Source: an uncultured Caulobacter sp.
Lineage (GTDB): Bacteria > Pseudomonadota > Alphaproteobacteria > Caulobacterales > Caulobacteraceae
Direction: 5' to 3'
DNA length: 27,662 nucleotides
NCBI GenBank assembly: GCA_937925635.1
Contig: CALALX010000042.1
Location: forward strand, 1-27,662
The notes beneath the pieces were generated by a model. The model saw nothing but the letters and a program-made list of their open reading frames with translations. It did not search any database and was not told where the DNA came from. The first letter of the stretch is position 1; every line of letters begins with the position of its first letter. Both the position numbers and the translations under genes were made by a program. Positions 14,819 to 22,714 of the stretch are shown one piece after another.

Positions 14819-16674
14819 AGTTTGGCATGCAGCGTGACTCCGGGCGTTTCGAGCCCCCTGAACATGAACACTCATTCAATGCGTGGCTTGAGGACGACGA
14901 AGCGCTGACGGCGACAGTCCTGCCCGGTTCGCCAGTCGCGGAGGTGCTAGACGCATCGGTCGGCTACGCGATGGTCCGAACCGAGCGTCTTGCCGGAGCG
15001 ATCCTCGACCAGGACGGCCATATCCTGTTCGCCAACGACGCCTTCCGCAAGCTGTTCGGCGATGACGCTCCCGAGTTCGACCGCGCCGCCGAAGCCTTGT
15101 CCGAACGTCGCCCCCGCATCGCGTTCACGACCTCGGACGACGACCGGCCGGGCTCGGCGATCGTCTATGCGCCGGTCGATATGGTCGAGAACTGGTCCCT
15201 GCCGCTTACGGTGCGGGAGCAGCTTCGCCGTCCGGGCGCGGTCACTCTGGGTCTGGCCGTGGCCGGCATCGGCGGCGGCGACGCGCTTGATGACGCCTGT
15301 CGCGCCTTCGGGCTGACGCCGCTGCAGACTCGCCTTGCCGCCGGACTGGTGCGAACCGGAGACATGCGCGGCGCGGCCGCCGAGGCGGGCGTGTCCTACG
15401 AAACCGCTCGCTCGGTCATCGCCGACATCTTCAAGCGGGTTGGCGTCGCCCGGCAATCAAGCCTGATCGAACGCCTCGTCAGTCTGTCCTTCGGCATCGC
15501 GCCGGAAGGTCGGGATGGGACGGCGGCGCTGTCCGACGTCTGGGGCCTGACGCCCCGCCAAGCGGCGCTCGCGTTGCGACTGTCGGAGGGGCAGACCCGC
15601 GCCCAGGCCGCCAGGGCGACGGGCGTCTCGGAGGCCACGGCCAAGAAGGAGATAGACCTGGCCTTCGCCGCCCTCGGCGTGCGGACGGCGGCGGCGCTGG
15701 CGCGGGTGGTGACCGAGACCCGCGCCGCCGCGTTGTTGACCGAGGCCACCCACGACGACGTGCGGGTCGGTTCGGAGTTCCTGGAACCTCTCGGCCTGTT
15801 CACGCGACCGGACGGATCGCAGGTCGCCTACAGCGACTACGGCCCGCGGTCGGGACGGCCGGTGCTGGTGATCCACAGCAGCTCGGCATCGCGACCGGCG
15901 CCCATGGCCTTGGTGCGGACGCTGCAGGCCGCGGGTTTCCGGCCTTTGTCCATAGATCGGCCGGGCTTCGGCCTGACCGATCCGGCGGCGGACCGGCAGA
16001 CCCATCGGCTCGACCCGTTCGACGGGGCCGTTGATGACATGGCGCGGCTCTGCGCCCATCTGAAAATCCCACGGTTCGATATCGTTGCGCGCGGCGGCGC
16101 TCAGGTCGCGGTCGCCTTGGCTCGACGCCGTCCGGACCTGATGGGGCGGGTTGTGCTGGTGAACCCTGATCCGCCGACACGGGACCAGGACGCTCGCGGC
16201 GCGTTTTCGGCGGTCAAGGCCGTGTTCGCCCGCCGGCCGGATCTGATCGAAGCCGTGGCGCGGTTGATCATCACCCAGCTTGGACAGGGACAGATCGACC
16301 GCGTGCTGGCCCGGACGTTCAGGGACAGCCCGCCGGACGCCGAGCTCATGCGCGACCCGGCGGCGATAGCCGACTTCGCGCGCGGATACCGCATGTTCCT
16401 GACCGGTCGGGTGGCGGGCTACGTCGACGAGCAGACGGCGATGACGCGGTGGACCCCGCCATCGCTGGCCGGCGTCGACCACTGGCGCATCCTGCTCGGC
16501 GCGCACGACACGATGCATGATCCTGTCGATACCGCGGCGTTCTGGAGCGCGGCGCTGCCAGGCGCCGCGATGGAGATCGTCGCCGAGGCCGGGCGCTTCC
16601 TGGTCACGACTCACGCCGCGCTGGTTGTCCGCACCCTCGTCAAGGCGCCGCCAGGTCCGGCCAAAGGGACCTGA
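14812..16674 (+). CDS. PAS-like / double LuxR-type HTH / inactive alpha-beta hydrolase fusion regulator
   Basis: This 620-residue multidomain protein has a PAS-like segment at about 60-85 (GAILDQDGHILFANDAFRKL). A first LuxR-like HTH lies at about 165-225 (LTPLQTRLAAGL, then VSYETARSVIADIFKRVGV) and a second at about 245-300 (LTPRQAALALRLSEG, then VSEATAKKEIDLAFAALGV). An alpha/beta-hydrolase fold spans about 325-605, with PVLVIHSSSAS and SIDRPGFGLTD. Its nucleophile elbow reads IVARGGAQVA, so Gly428 stands where Ser/Cys/Asp should be. The acid Asp566 (LLGAHD) is kept, but the position of the catalytic His, normally in a GH motif, is Arg595 (AEAGRFLV). It is therefore likely a ligand sensor rather than an enzyme. 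GTG 14812 is taken as start; ATG 14827 is the alternative. It follows the aromatic cluster on the same strand. Confidence 0.8.
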   Translation: MSEFGMQRDSGRFEPPEHEHSFNAWLEDDEALTATVLPGSPVAEVLDASVGYAMVRTERLAGAILDQDGHILFANDAFRKLFGDDAPEFDRAAEALSERRPRIAFTTSDDDRPGSAIVYAPVDMVENWSLPLTVREQLRRPGAVTLGLAVAGIGGGDALDDACRAFGLTPLQTRLAAGLVRTGDMRGAAAEAGVSYETARSVIADIFKRVGVARQSSLIERLVSLSFGIAPEGRDGTAALSDVWGLTPRQAALALRLSEGQTRAQAARATGVSEATAKKEIDLAFAALGVRTAAALARVVTETRAAALLTEATHDDVRVGSEFLEPLGLFTRPDGSQVAYSDYGPRSGRPVLVIHSSSASRPAPMALVRTLQAAGFRPLSIDRPGFGLTDPAADRQTHRLDPFDGAVDDMARLCAHLKIPRFDIVARGGAQVAVALARRRPDLMGRVVLVNPDPPTRDQDARGAFSAVKAVFARRPDLIEAVARLIITQLGQGQIDRVLARTFRDSPPDAELMRDPAAIADFARGYRMFLTGRVAGYVDEQTAMTRWTPPSLAGVDHWRILLGAHDTMHDPVDTAAFWSAALPGAAMEIVAEAGRFLVTTHAALVVRTLVKAPPGPAKGT

Positions 16675-16704
16675 GCGGGGGCGCTTTGACCAGGCGCTCG
16701 CCGG

Positions 16705-17097
16705 CTAGCGCCGCAGCGGCAGGACGGTGCGAAGCTGCGGATCGCGCAGCCATAGGCCGACCCACATCCAGACGCCGAGATAGACGCCGAACAGGATATG
16801 GCTGAACAGCGGCTGCTCGGCCCGCAGGTTCGTGGCGATCGCGCCGCCGATCAGGCCCGTCGTCAGGACCATGCCGAGCGTCGCGGTGCGCGGAACGGCG
16901 TAGAGCACCAGACAGACCAGCTCGATCACGCCGATCAGCCGGTCGTAGTGCAACGGCCACCCCAGCTCGCCCATGATCTTCTGCACGATCGGGTGGTCGA
17001 TCAGCTTGATGACCATGTTGGGCGCGAGAAACAGGATGGCCGACCAGCTCATGAAGCGGCCGGTCCAGGTCATCCATTTGCGCTGTTCGAGGTCCAT
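16705..17097 (-). CDS. DoxX-like four-helix membrane protein
   Basis: This 130-residue integral membrane protein has four hydrophobic helices at about 14-30, 58-68, 72-86 and 98-116 and no signal peptide. The pattern of the first helix (WTGRFMSWSAILFLAPN), the conserved ELVCLVLYAVPRTATLG, and the closing WLRDPQLR match DoxX-like family proteins, small membrane proteins of unclear redox or stress role. The start at 17097 is preceded by a GGGGAA SD on the minus strand. It lies 29 nt downstream of the PhnB-like gene in the same direction and is convergent, 30 nt away, with the HTH-hydrolase regulator. DoxX-like and VOC/PhnB-like genes are often seen side by side. Function unknown. Confidence 0.78.
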   Translation of the reverse strand: MDLEQRKWMTWTGRFMSWSAILFLAPNMVIKLIDHPIVQKIMGELGWPLHYDRLIGVIELVCLVLYAVPRTATLGMVLTTGLIGGAIATNLRAEQPLFSHILFGVYLGVWMWVGLWLRDPQLRTVLPLRR

Positions 17098-17126
17098 GGC
17101 GGTTCCCCAGATTGTCGCCGAGCGGC

Positions 17127-17534
17127 TCAGGCCGCGGGTTTCGCGGGCTCGTTCATGGCCCAGTTGACCCCGAACGGGTCGGTCAGCGTGCCATAGCGGT
17201 CGCCCCAGAACATCACCTGCACGTCCATGCCGATCGTGCAGCCGGCATCGACCGCCCGTTTGAACCAGCTGTCGATGTCGTCGACGACCAGCTGCATCGT
17301 GAAGCTGGTCGAGGGCTGCCAGTCGAAGCCGTGCTCGGGGAAGATGTCGCTGATCATCAACGAGCCCTCGTTGATGATCAGGTGGCCGTGGATGATGCGT
17401 CGGCCGTCCTCCGCCGGCATTCGCGCGAACTCGGTCGCGCCGAAGGCACGCTTGTAGAAGTCGATCGCCTCGGCCGCGCCCCGTAGGTTGAGGTACGGGA
17501 TCACGCCCTTCATGGCGGGGATCTGATCGGTCAT
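17127..17534 (-). CDS. VOC-family (PhnB/glyoxalase-like) protein
   Basis: This 135-residue protein has a single vicinal-oxygen-chelate fold. VIPYLNLRGAAEAIDFYKRAF (11-31, written in part) is the PhnB-type opening. A central HGHLIINEGSLMISD follows, then the closing MFWGDRYGTLTDPFGVNWAM (about 108-127), which is typical of this subgroup. Such proteins are mostly uncharacterised; relatives include bleomycin- and fosfomycin-type resistance proteins and glyoxalases. The start at 17534 has GGAGA upstream on the minus strand. It probably forms a unit with the DoxX-like gene downstream and perhaps with the OYE gene 89 nt upstream. No substrate can be given. Confidence 0.83.
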   Translation of the reverse strand: MTDQIPAMKGVIPYLNLRGAAEAIDFYKRAFGATEFARMPAEDGRRIIHGHLIINEGSLMISDIFPEHGFDWQPSTSFTMQLVVDDIDSWFKRAVDAGCTIGMDVQVMFWGDRYGTLTDPFGVNWAMNEPAKPAA

Positions 17535-17623
17535 CGCCGGTCTCCAGAGCGGGCCGGGACGGCCCTCATGCTCTCAGGACGCATCAGACCGGCCCGTCCC
17601 GACACGTCCGGCGAGAGATTTCG

Positions 17624-18709
17624 TCAGCTCGCGTCGGCCAGGGTCGGAAAGTCCGTGTAGCCGCGCGCGCCGCCGCCGTAGTAGGCCTGACGGGGCGCGT
17701 CGACGATCGGCGCGTTGACGCGCAGCCGCTCGACGAGATCGGGGTTGCCGATGAAGGCGCGGCCGAAGGCGATCATGTCGGCCCTGTTGTCGGCGCGGGC
17801 CTGGATGGCCAGGTCGCGGTCATAGAGATTGTTGGCGATCAGTACGCCGTTGAAGAGCTTGCGCAGCCTCTGCAGGTCGAACGAGGGCTCGGCCTCTCGG
17901 GAGATGCCGGTGTCGCCCTCGACCATGTCCAGCCAGCCGACGCCCAGCCGGTTCAGTAGCTCGACGACGTAGGTGAACAGCGGCTCGGGATCGCTGTCCC
18001 AGGCGGCGTAGGCATGGCCGATGGGGGCCAGCCGGATGGCGGTGCGGGCGCCGCCCCAGACCGAAATGATCGCCTCGAGCGTCTCGACCAGAAGGCGGGC
18101 GCGGTTCTCGATCGAACCGCCGTAGGCGTCTGTCCGCTGGTTGGTCATGTCACGCAGGAAGGCGTCGATCAGGTAGCTGTGGGCGGCGTGCAGCTCGACG
18201 CCGTCGAAGCCCGCGCCCTTGGCCCGCACGGCGGCCTGGCGGAACTGGTCGACGATGGTGGGAATCTCTTCCAGCGCCAGGGCGCGGGCCTCTTCGTAGT
18301 CGGCGAAGCCGGACTCCACGAACATCTGGCCGGGCTGTTTCATGGCGGTCGGCGCGACCGGCGGCCGGCCGTTCAGGTCGAGCGAGGAGTGGCTCAGCCG
18401 CCCCGCGTGCCACAGCTGGCTGAAGATCAGGCCGCCCTTCGCGTGAACCGCGTCGGTGACCTGCTTCCAGCCCTCGATCTGGTCGTCGCTCCACAGGCCC
18501 GGGCAGTAGGCTCCGCCACGTCCGACGCCGTCGACCGCCGTGGCCTCGGTGATCAGCAGGCCGGCCGAGGCGCGCTGGGCGTAGTAGGTCGCCTGCAATT
18601 CGCCGACCTTGCCCGCCATGTCCGCCCGCGTCCGCGTCAGCGGCGACAGGGCGATGCGGTTCTGCAGCCTCAGGCCATTGGCCTCGAAGGGATCGAACAG
18701 GTCGGTCAT
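17624..18709 (-). CDS. Old Yellow Enzyme-family FMN ene-reductase (NemA-like)
   Basis: This 361-residue TIM-barrel flavoprotein uses NAD(P)H to reduce activated C=C bonds, nitro esters or nitroaromatics. It starts MTDLFDPFEANGLRLQNRIA, as in NemA. LSPLTRTRA (21-29) has the classical Thr25 near FMN, QLWHAGR the usual substrate-side Trp100, and HAAHSYLIDAFL (174-185) supplies the His174/His177 pair that holds the substrate. YGGSIENR (196-203) is the strong family signature. I chose ATG 18709, which has GGGAAG before it on the minus strand; a longer frame from 18772 would only add a non-conserved tail. The gene is divergent from the secreted protein at 18874, with a CCCC-N5-GGGG palindrome between them. 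Confidence 0.9.
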   Translation of the reverse strand: MTDLFDPFEANGLRLQNRIALSPLTRTRADMAGKVGELQATYYAQRASAGLLITEATAVDGVGRGGAYCPGLWSDDQIEGWKQVTDAVHAKGGLIFSQLWHAGRLSHSSLDLNGRPPVAPTAMKQPGQMFVESGFADYEEARALALEEIPTIVDQFRQAAVRAKGAGFDGVELHAAHSYLIDAFLRDMTNQRTDAYGGSIENRARLLVETLEAIISVWGGARTAIRLAPIGHAYAAWDSDPEPLFTYVVELLNRLGVGWLDMVEGDTGISREAEPSFDLQRLRKLFNGVLIANNLYDRDLAIQARADNRADMIAFGRAFIGNPDLVERLRVNAPIVDAPRQAYYGGGARGYTDFPTLADAS

Positions 18710-18805
18710 GGGGCGCTTCCCGGGCTTTATCGTTGGCCGGGAGGGTGGCCGGGCTTCCGTCGGGAGAGACAAGCGGAATGTTCGGCGGCCTCACGCGGCG
18801 CCACT

Positions 18806-18821
18806 ACCCCCCGATGGGGGT
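18806..18821. promoter_or_regulatory. palindrome in the divergent OYE / secreted-protein promoter region
   Basis: ACCCCC-CGAT-GGGGGT is a perfect 6-bp inverted repeat, 97 nt upstream of the OYE start and 53 nt upstream of the secreted-protein start. Read as CCCC-N5-GGGG it matches the core of the repeat at 14736-14752. GC-only motifs arise easily by chance in this genome, so the site is tentative. The remainder of the 164-nt gap shows no further clear signal. Confidence 0.35.
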
Positions 18822-18873
18822 TGGGGGGGCGCCGCGCTCTGGCTAGGTGGATCCCTCAGTTCAGGAGTCGCCT

Positions 18874-19296
18874 ATGGTTCGTCGGATCGCCGCTTTCGCT
18901 TTCGCCACGGCAATGCTCGCTGCCACCGGAGGAGCCGCTCAGGCGCCGTTCCCGCCACCGGCCAAGGTTATGGCCACCTGGCCTCAGTTCACCGCCGACA
19001 GTTTCTACACCCACTACCGGCAGCCGGAAGTCACCCGGTCCAGATCAGGCGCCATCCTGTGGAAGATGGCGCAGCCGTCGACCTCGATGAGCAAGCTGGG
19101 GGTTCCCACGCTCTACACGCAGCTGGAGTTCGACTGCGCGACCAGCCGCAAGAAGATCCTGGCCATCGCCCGCTTCAACGCCGACGGCTCGGTCAAGCCG
19201 CCGCCTGACAAGGACGTGGAACTGAACAAGTGGTTCCCGGTCATGGACGCGGCCGACCACGTGCTGCTGAAGGTGGTTTGCGCTGCGAAGGGCTGA
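18874..19296 (+). CDS. small secreted protein of unknown function
   Basis: This 140-residue protein has a Sec signal peptide: MVRRIAAFAFATAMLAATGG ends at an AQA-type cleavage site, about residue 23. The mature part starts with a proline-rich stretch (PFPPPAKVMATWPQ) and is followed by a mixed fold. Two cysteines, in LEFDCATS and LKVVCAAKG, probably form one disulphide in the periplasm. The segment PTLYTQLEFDCATSRKKI resembles a surface-strand pattern seen in small Caulobacterales periplasmic proteins, but I do not recognise a named domain. AGGAG at 18863-18867 supports the ATG at 18874 over an upstream in-frame ATG at 18847. It is divergent from the OYE gene and probably monocistronic. Confidence 0.75.
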   Translation: MVRRIAAFAFATAMLAATGGAAQAPFPPPAKVMATWPQFTADSFYTHYRQPEVTRSRSGAILWKMAQPSTSMSKLGVPTLYTQLEFDCATSRKKILAIARFNADGSVKPPPDKDVELNKWFPVMDAADHVLLKVVCAAKG

Positions 19297-19336
19297 CGCG
19301 GGTCCTGCCTGGCGCCGACCCCGGTCGGCCGTCATC

Positions 19337-19366
19337 TTGATAACTATTATCGGACGGCGGTATGCT
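19337..19366 (+). promoter_or_regulatory. parDE promoter with palindromic operator
   Basis: TTGATA (19337-19342) and TATGCT (19361-19366), 18 nt apart, form a fair sigma-70-type promoter 18 nt before the ParD start. GATAA-CTA-TTATC (19339-19351) is a perfect short palindrome that overlaps the -35 box, the expected place for ParD autorepression. An SD, GGAGG, lies at 19374-19378. Confidence 0.6.
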
Positions 19367-19383
19367 CGGTCCGGAGGACAAGC

Positions 19384-19644
19384 ATGGCCAGCAGCGTTGA
19401 TCTCGGAAGTCGCCTCGAAGACGTCGTCACCCAACTGGTGAAGACGGGCCGCTACAACTCGCGGAGCGAAATTCTACGGGAAGGGGTACGCTTGGTGCAG
19501 GAGCGGGAAGCTCGCCTCGCGGCTCTAGACGCGGCCATAGCGCGTGGCATCGCAGATGCCGACGCCGGGCGGCTACACGATCTGGATGATGTCGCCGAAC
19601 GCCTCGATGCGAAGTACGCGGCCATGTCCAAGGCCCGCGCCTGA
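19384..19644 (+). CDS. parD: ParD-family antitoxin (ribbon-helix-helix)
   Basis: This 86-residue antitoxin has an N-terminal ribbon-helix-helix DNA-binding part. The strand is SVDLGSRLEDVVTQLVKTGR, followed by YNSRSEILREGVRLVQERE (about 24-42), the very typical ParD/CopG second-helix signature. The C-terminal half (LAALDAAIARGIADADAGRL onward) is a helix that would wrap around ParE; the G-D-A-G-R-x-H-D-L-D pattern is common in ParD. It binds its own operator (palindrome at 19339-19351) and neutralises the toxin encoded 2 nt downstream. The SD is good and the start is clear. Confidence 0.9.
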   Translation: MASSVDLGSRLEDVVTQLVKTGRYNSRSEILREGVRLVQEREARLAALDAAIARGIADADAGRLHDLDDVAERLDAKYAAMSKARA

Positions 19645-19646
19645 AA

Positions 19647-19946
19647 ATGCGTGTGGCGCTCACAGATGAGGCGCTTCGGGCACTGGAAGAAATCGGTGAC
19701 TACATCGCTCAGGACAACCCTGACCGGGCGCGTACCTTCGTTGAGGAACTGACGGGCGCGGCGCGACGCATCGGCATCACCCCTCGGGGATTTCCGCTTG
19801 TCCAGCGCTTCGCCCGCGAGGGCGTTCGCCGCCGTGTTCACGGCGCCTACCTGATCTTCTATCGGATCGAGGAAGACCATGTGTCGATCCTCCACATCCT
19901 TCACGGCGCCCGCGACTACGAGGCGCTATTGTTTCCAGATGGCTGA
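19647..19946 (+). CDS. parE: ParE/RelE-superfamily toxin
   Basis: This 99-residue basic toxin begins VALTDEALRALEEIGDYIAQDNP, the ParE opening of strand and helical hairpin. GAARRIGITPRGFPLVQ and VRRRVHGAYLIFYRIEEDHV follow, then the closing ILHILHGARDYEALLF, in which HGARD is the conserved ParE end motif. ParE toxins usually poison DNA gyrase; relatives in the RelE branch cleave mRNA, but the sequence favours ParE. The ATG lies 2 nt after the parD stop, giving a standard antitoxin-first operon. The gene is complete, with no frameshift. Its somewhat mixed codon use suggests horizontal spread. Confidence 0.9.
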   Translation: MRVALTDEALRALEEIGDYIAQDNPDRARTFVEELTGAARRIGITPRGFPLVQRFAREGVRRRVHGAYLIFYRIEEDHVSILHILHGARDYEALLFPDG

Positions 19947-19999
19947 ACGGTCTCAGTCGAAAGCTTGCCTGGTGCCAGGACCGACGGAATCCACCGAGG

Positions 20000-20509
20000 A
20001 TGTTCAAGGATCCCAACCACAACCGGACCGACTGGCGTCTGCTGCAGAACGGGGCCGTGAATCTGTTCCGGCAGGCTGCGTATCTTGAGGAATCCAAGCG
20101 CGAGCTCACCAGCTTGGGTTACGAGACTATCGACCTGGCGTTTAGCAATCTCGACCAATTCAAGCACGATCTGTCGATCGCCCTGAAGTGGGAAGAGCAG
20201 TTTGGCTATGCGCCTTGGGACGGCAACCTTGATGCCCTCAACGACGGGCTGCGTTGGTTCTCAAACGAAGGTCCCGAGCGCGTGGCGCTGTGCATCAACC
20301 GCTTTCACGGCCTTTGGAGAGCCAATAAGCGGATCGCTCACGCTCTTCTGGATATGATTGAGTCCCAGTCCCGCGATGCCTTGCTCGTCGGCAAGCACCT
20401 GATCGCCATGATCCAGACCAATGATGCGAACTTCCACCCGGAGGGCTTGGGCGGTCGAAGCGCTCAGTGGAACGAGCGAGAGTGGCTGGACGCCAAGCGA
20501 GGACTCTAG
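20000..20509 (+). CDS. barstar-family (barnase inhibitor-like) protein
   Basis: This 169-residue protein has a barstar fold. DWRLLQNGAVNLFR (11-24) is the first strand, the helix EESKRELTSLG leads to YETIDLAF, and then comes the decisive GNLDALNDGLRW (75-86). This block corresponds to NLDALWDCL of barstar, where Asp35 and Asp39 plug the barnase active site. Asp78 and Asp82 occupy those places here, with Asn81 in place of Trp38. The second half (about 90-169) extends beyond classical barstar. No barnase-like RNase gene is visible in the window, so it is an orphan inhibitor. It starts 53 nt after parE and ends 3 nt before the convergent aspC. GC is visibly lower than in the neighbours, consistent with acquisition. 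Target unknown. Confidence 0.78.
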   Translation: MFKDPNHNRTDWRLLQNGAVNLFRQAAYLEESKRELTSLGYETIDLAFSNLDQFKHDLSIALKWEEQFGYAPWDGNLDALNDGLRWFSNEGPERVALCINRFHGLWRANKRIAHALLDMIESQSRDALLVGKHLIAMIQTNDANFHPEGLGGRSAQWNEREWLDAKRGL

Positions 20510-20512
20510 ACC

Positions 20513-21715
<1,203 letters not shown>

Positions 21716-21894
21716 GGGGCTCCCCGGACTGGCGGTGGTGTTCGGATTGCCCGGGGTCTTACGCGCGACTCTGCTGCGGCGCAACGAAACGGGGCGTCGA
21801 AGGGTTGGGGAGGTCTTGCCCGGAGGCTATGGCGCCGCCGCGCCGCGCCGCATCGCTTGACCCCCGGTCGCCGATAGGCGAGGCCTTGGCGACC

Positions 21895-22644
21895 ATGAAG
21901 CGCGTCATCGATTTCCTCACCAACATGGACGCCCGCGCCTGGCGGACCGTGGCGGTCTCGTTCCTGTTGTTCGGCGGGGTCGGGATGGTGTTCCTGTTCG
22001 CCGCGCCGCTGCTCGGTCTGAACGGCGAGCGGACGGTGGAGCAATGGCTCGGCGCGGCGCACGGCGTCTGGGCCCTGCCGGTCGCGGTCAGCGCCTTCGC
22101 CCTTCTGGCCTTCATCGGCGTGCCGCAGTTCGTTCTGATCGCGGCCGCCGTCGTCGCCTTCGGGCCGTGGACGGGCCTGGCCTACAGCTGGATCGGCACC
22201 ATGGTGTCCTCGTCGATCGGTTTCTGGCTGGGCCGGCTGTTCGGCGGTCGCCTGATCCGCGACGTGGCCAGCGAGGGCGTCGCCCGGTTCATGAAGCTGA
22301 TCGGTCGCAATGGTTTCATGGCCAGCCTGATCGTGCGCCTCGTACCGGCCGCGCCGTTCATCGTGGTCAACATGGCGGCCGGCGTCGCGCCGATGAAGTT
22401 CCGCCACTTCCTGGCCGGCACCGGCATCGGCATCGTGCCCAAGATCGCTCTGACGGCGTTCGCCGGGAACTCGGTGTTCCAGCTGTTCCAGACCATCGGG
22501 GAGGGCGGCGGGGACAGCACGCCGCATGTAGTGCTGCTCATCCTGGCCGCCGTTATCTGGGTCGGGGGCGCTTGGGTGGCCCGCAAGTGGCTGCGCGGCC
22601 GCGAGGACGCCGCCGAGCGCGAGGATGCCGGCGCCGAACTGTAA
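21895..22644 (+). CDS. TVP38/TMEM64 (VTT/DedA-like) membrane protein
   Basis: This 249-residue inner-membrane protein has about six hydrophobic segments (residues ~17-40, 55-95, 96-115, 140-165, 175-195 and 210-232). The VTT-domain marks are present: FALLAFIGVPQFVLIAAAVV, then AFGPWTGLAYSWIGTMVSSS with GFWLGRLFGG, and SLIVRLVPAAPFIVVNMAAG, in which R-x-x-P is the conserved family motif. Members of this superfamily are implicated in lipid movement across membranes. The start at 21895 gives a compact N-terminus (MKRVIDFLTNMDAR) but has only a distant SD-like GCGAGG. ATG 21829 would add 22 residues of poor character, and its GGAGG is too close to it. The stop TAA lies within a perfect palindrome (22639-22656). 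Confidence 0.85.
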   Translation: MKRVIDFLTNMDARAWRTVAVSFLLFGGVGMVFLFAAPLLGLNGERTVEQWLGAAHGVWALPVAVSAFALLAFIGVPQFVLIAAAVVAFGPWTGLAYSWIGTMVSSSIGFWLGRLFGGRLIRDVASEGVARFMKLIGRNGFMASLIVRLVPAAPFIVVNMAAGVAPMKFRHFLAGTGIGIVPKIALTAFAGNSVFQLFQTIGEGGGDSTPHVVLLILAAVIWVGGAWVARKWLRGREDAAEREDAGAEL

Positions 22645-22656
22645 CCCGCGTTACAG
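22639..22656. promoter_or_regulatory. palindrome upstream of the alkylsulfatase gene
   Basis: CTGTAAC-CCGC-GTTACAG has perfect 7-bp arms and overlaps the TAA of the preceding gene. It lies 58 nt upstream of the sulfatase ATG, where an operator or promoter-proximal site would be expected. As RNA it is a stable 7-bp stem with a tetraloop but no U-run, so it could also end the upstream transcript. The TGTAAC/GTTACA halves look like a regulator site. Confidence 0.5.
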
Positions 22657-22714
22657 ACAGGGTGAGCCGAACACGGATTTCTGGGCAAAAGACAGAAACG
22701 CCTCGGAGCACGCC

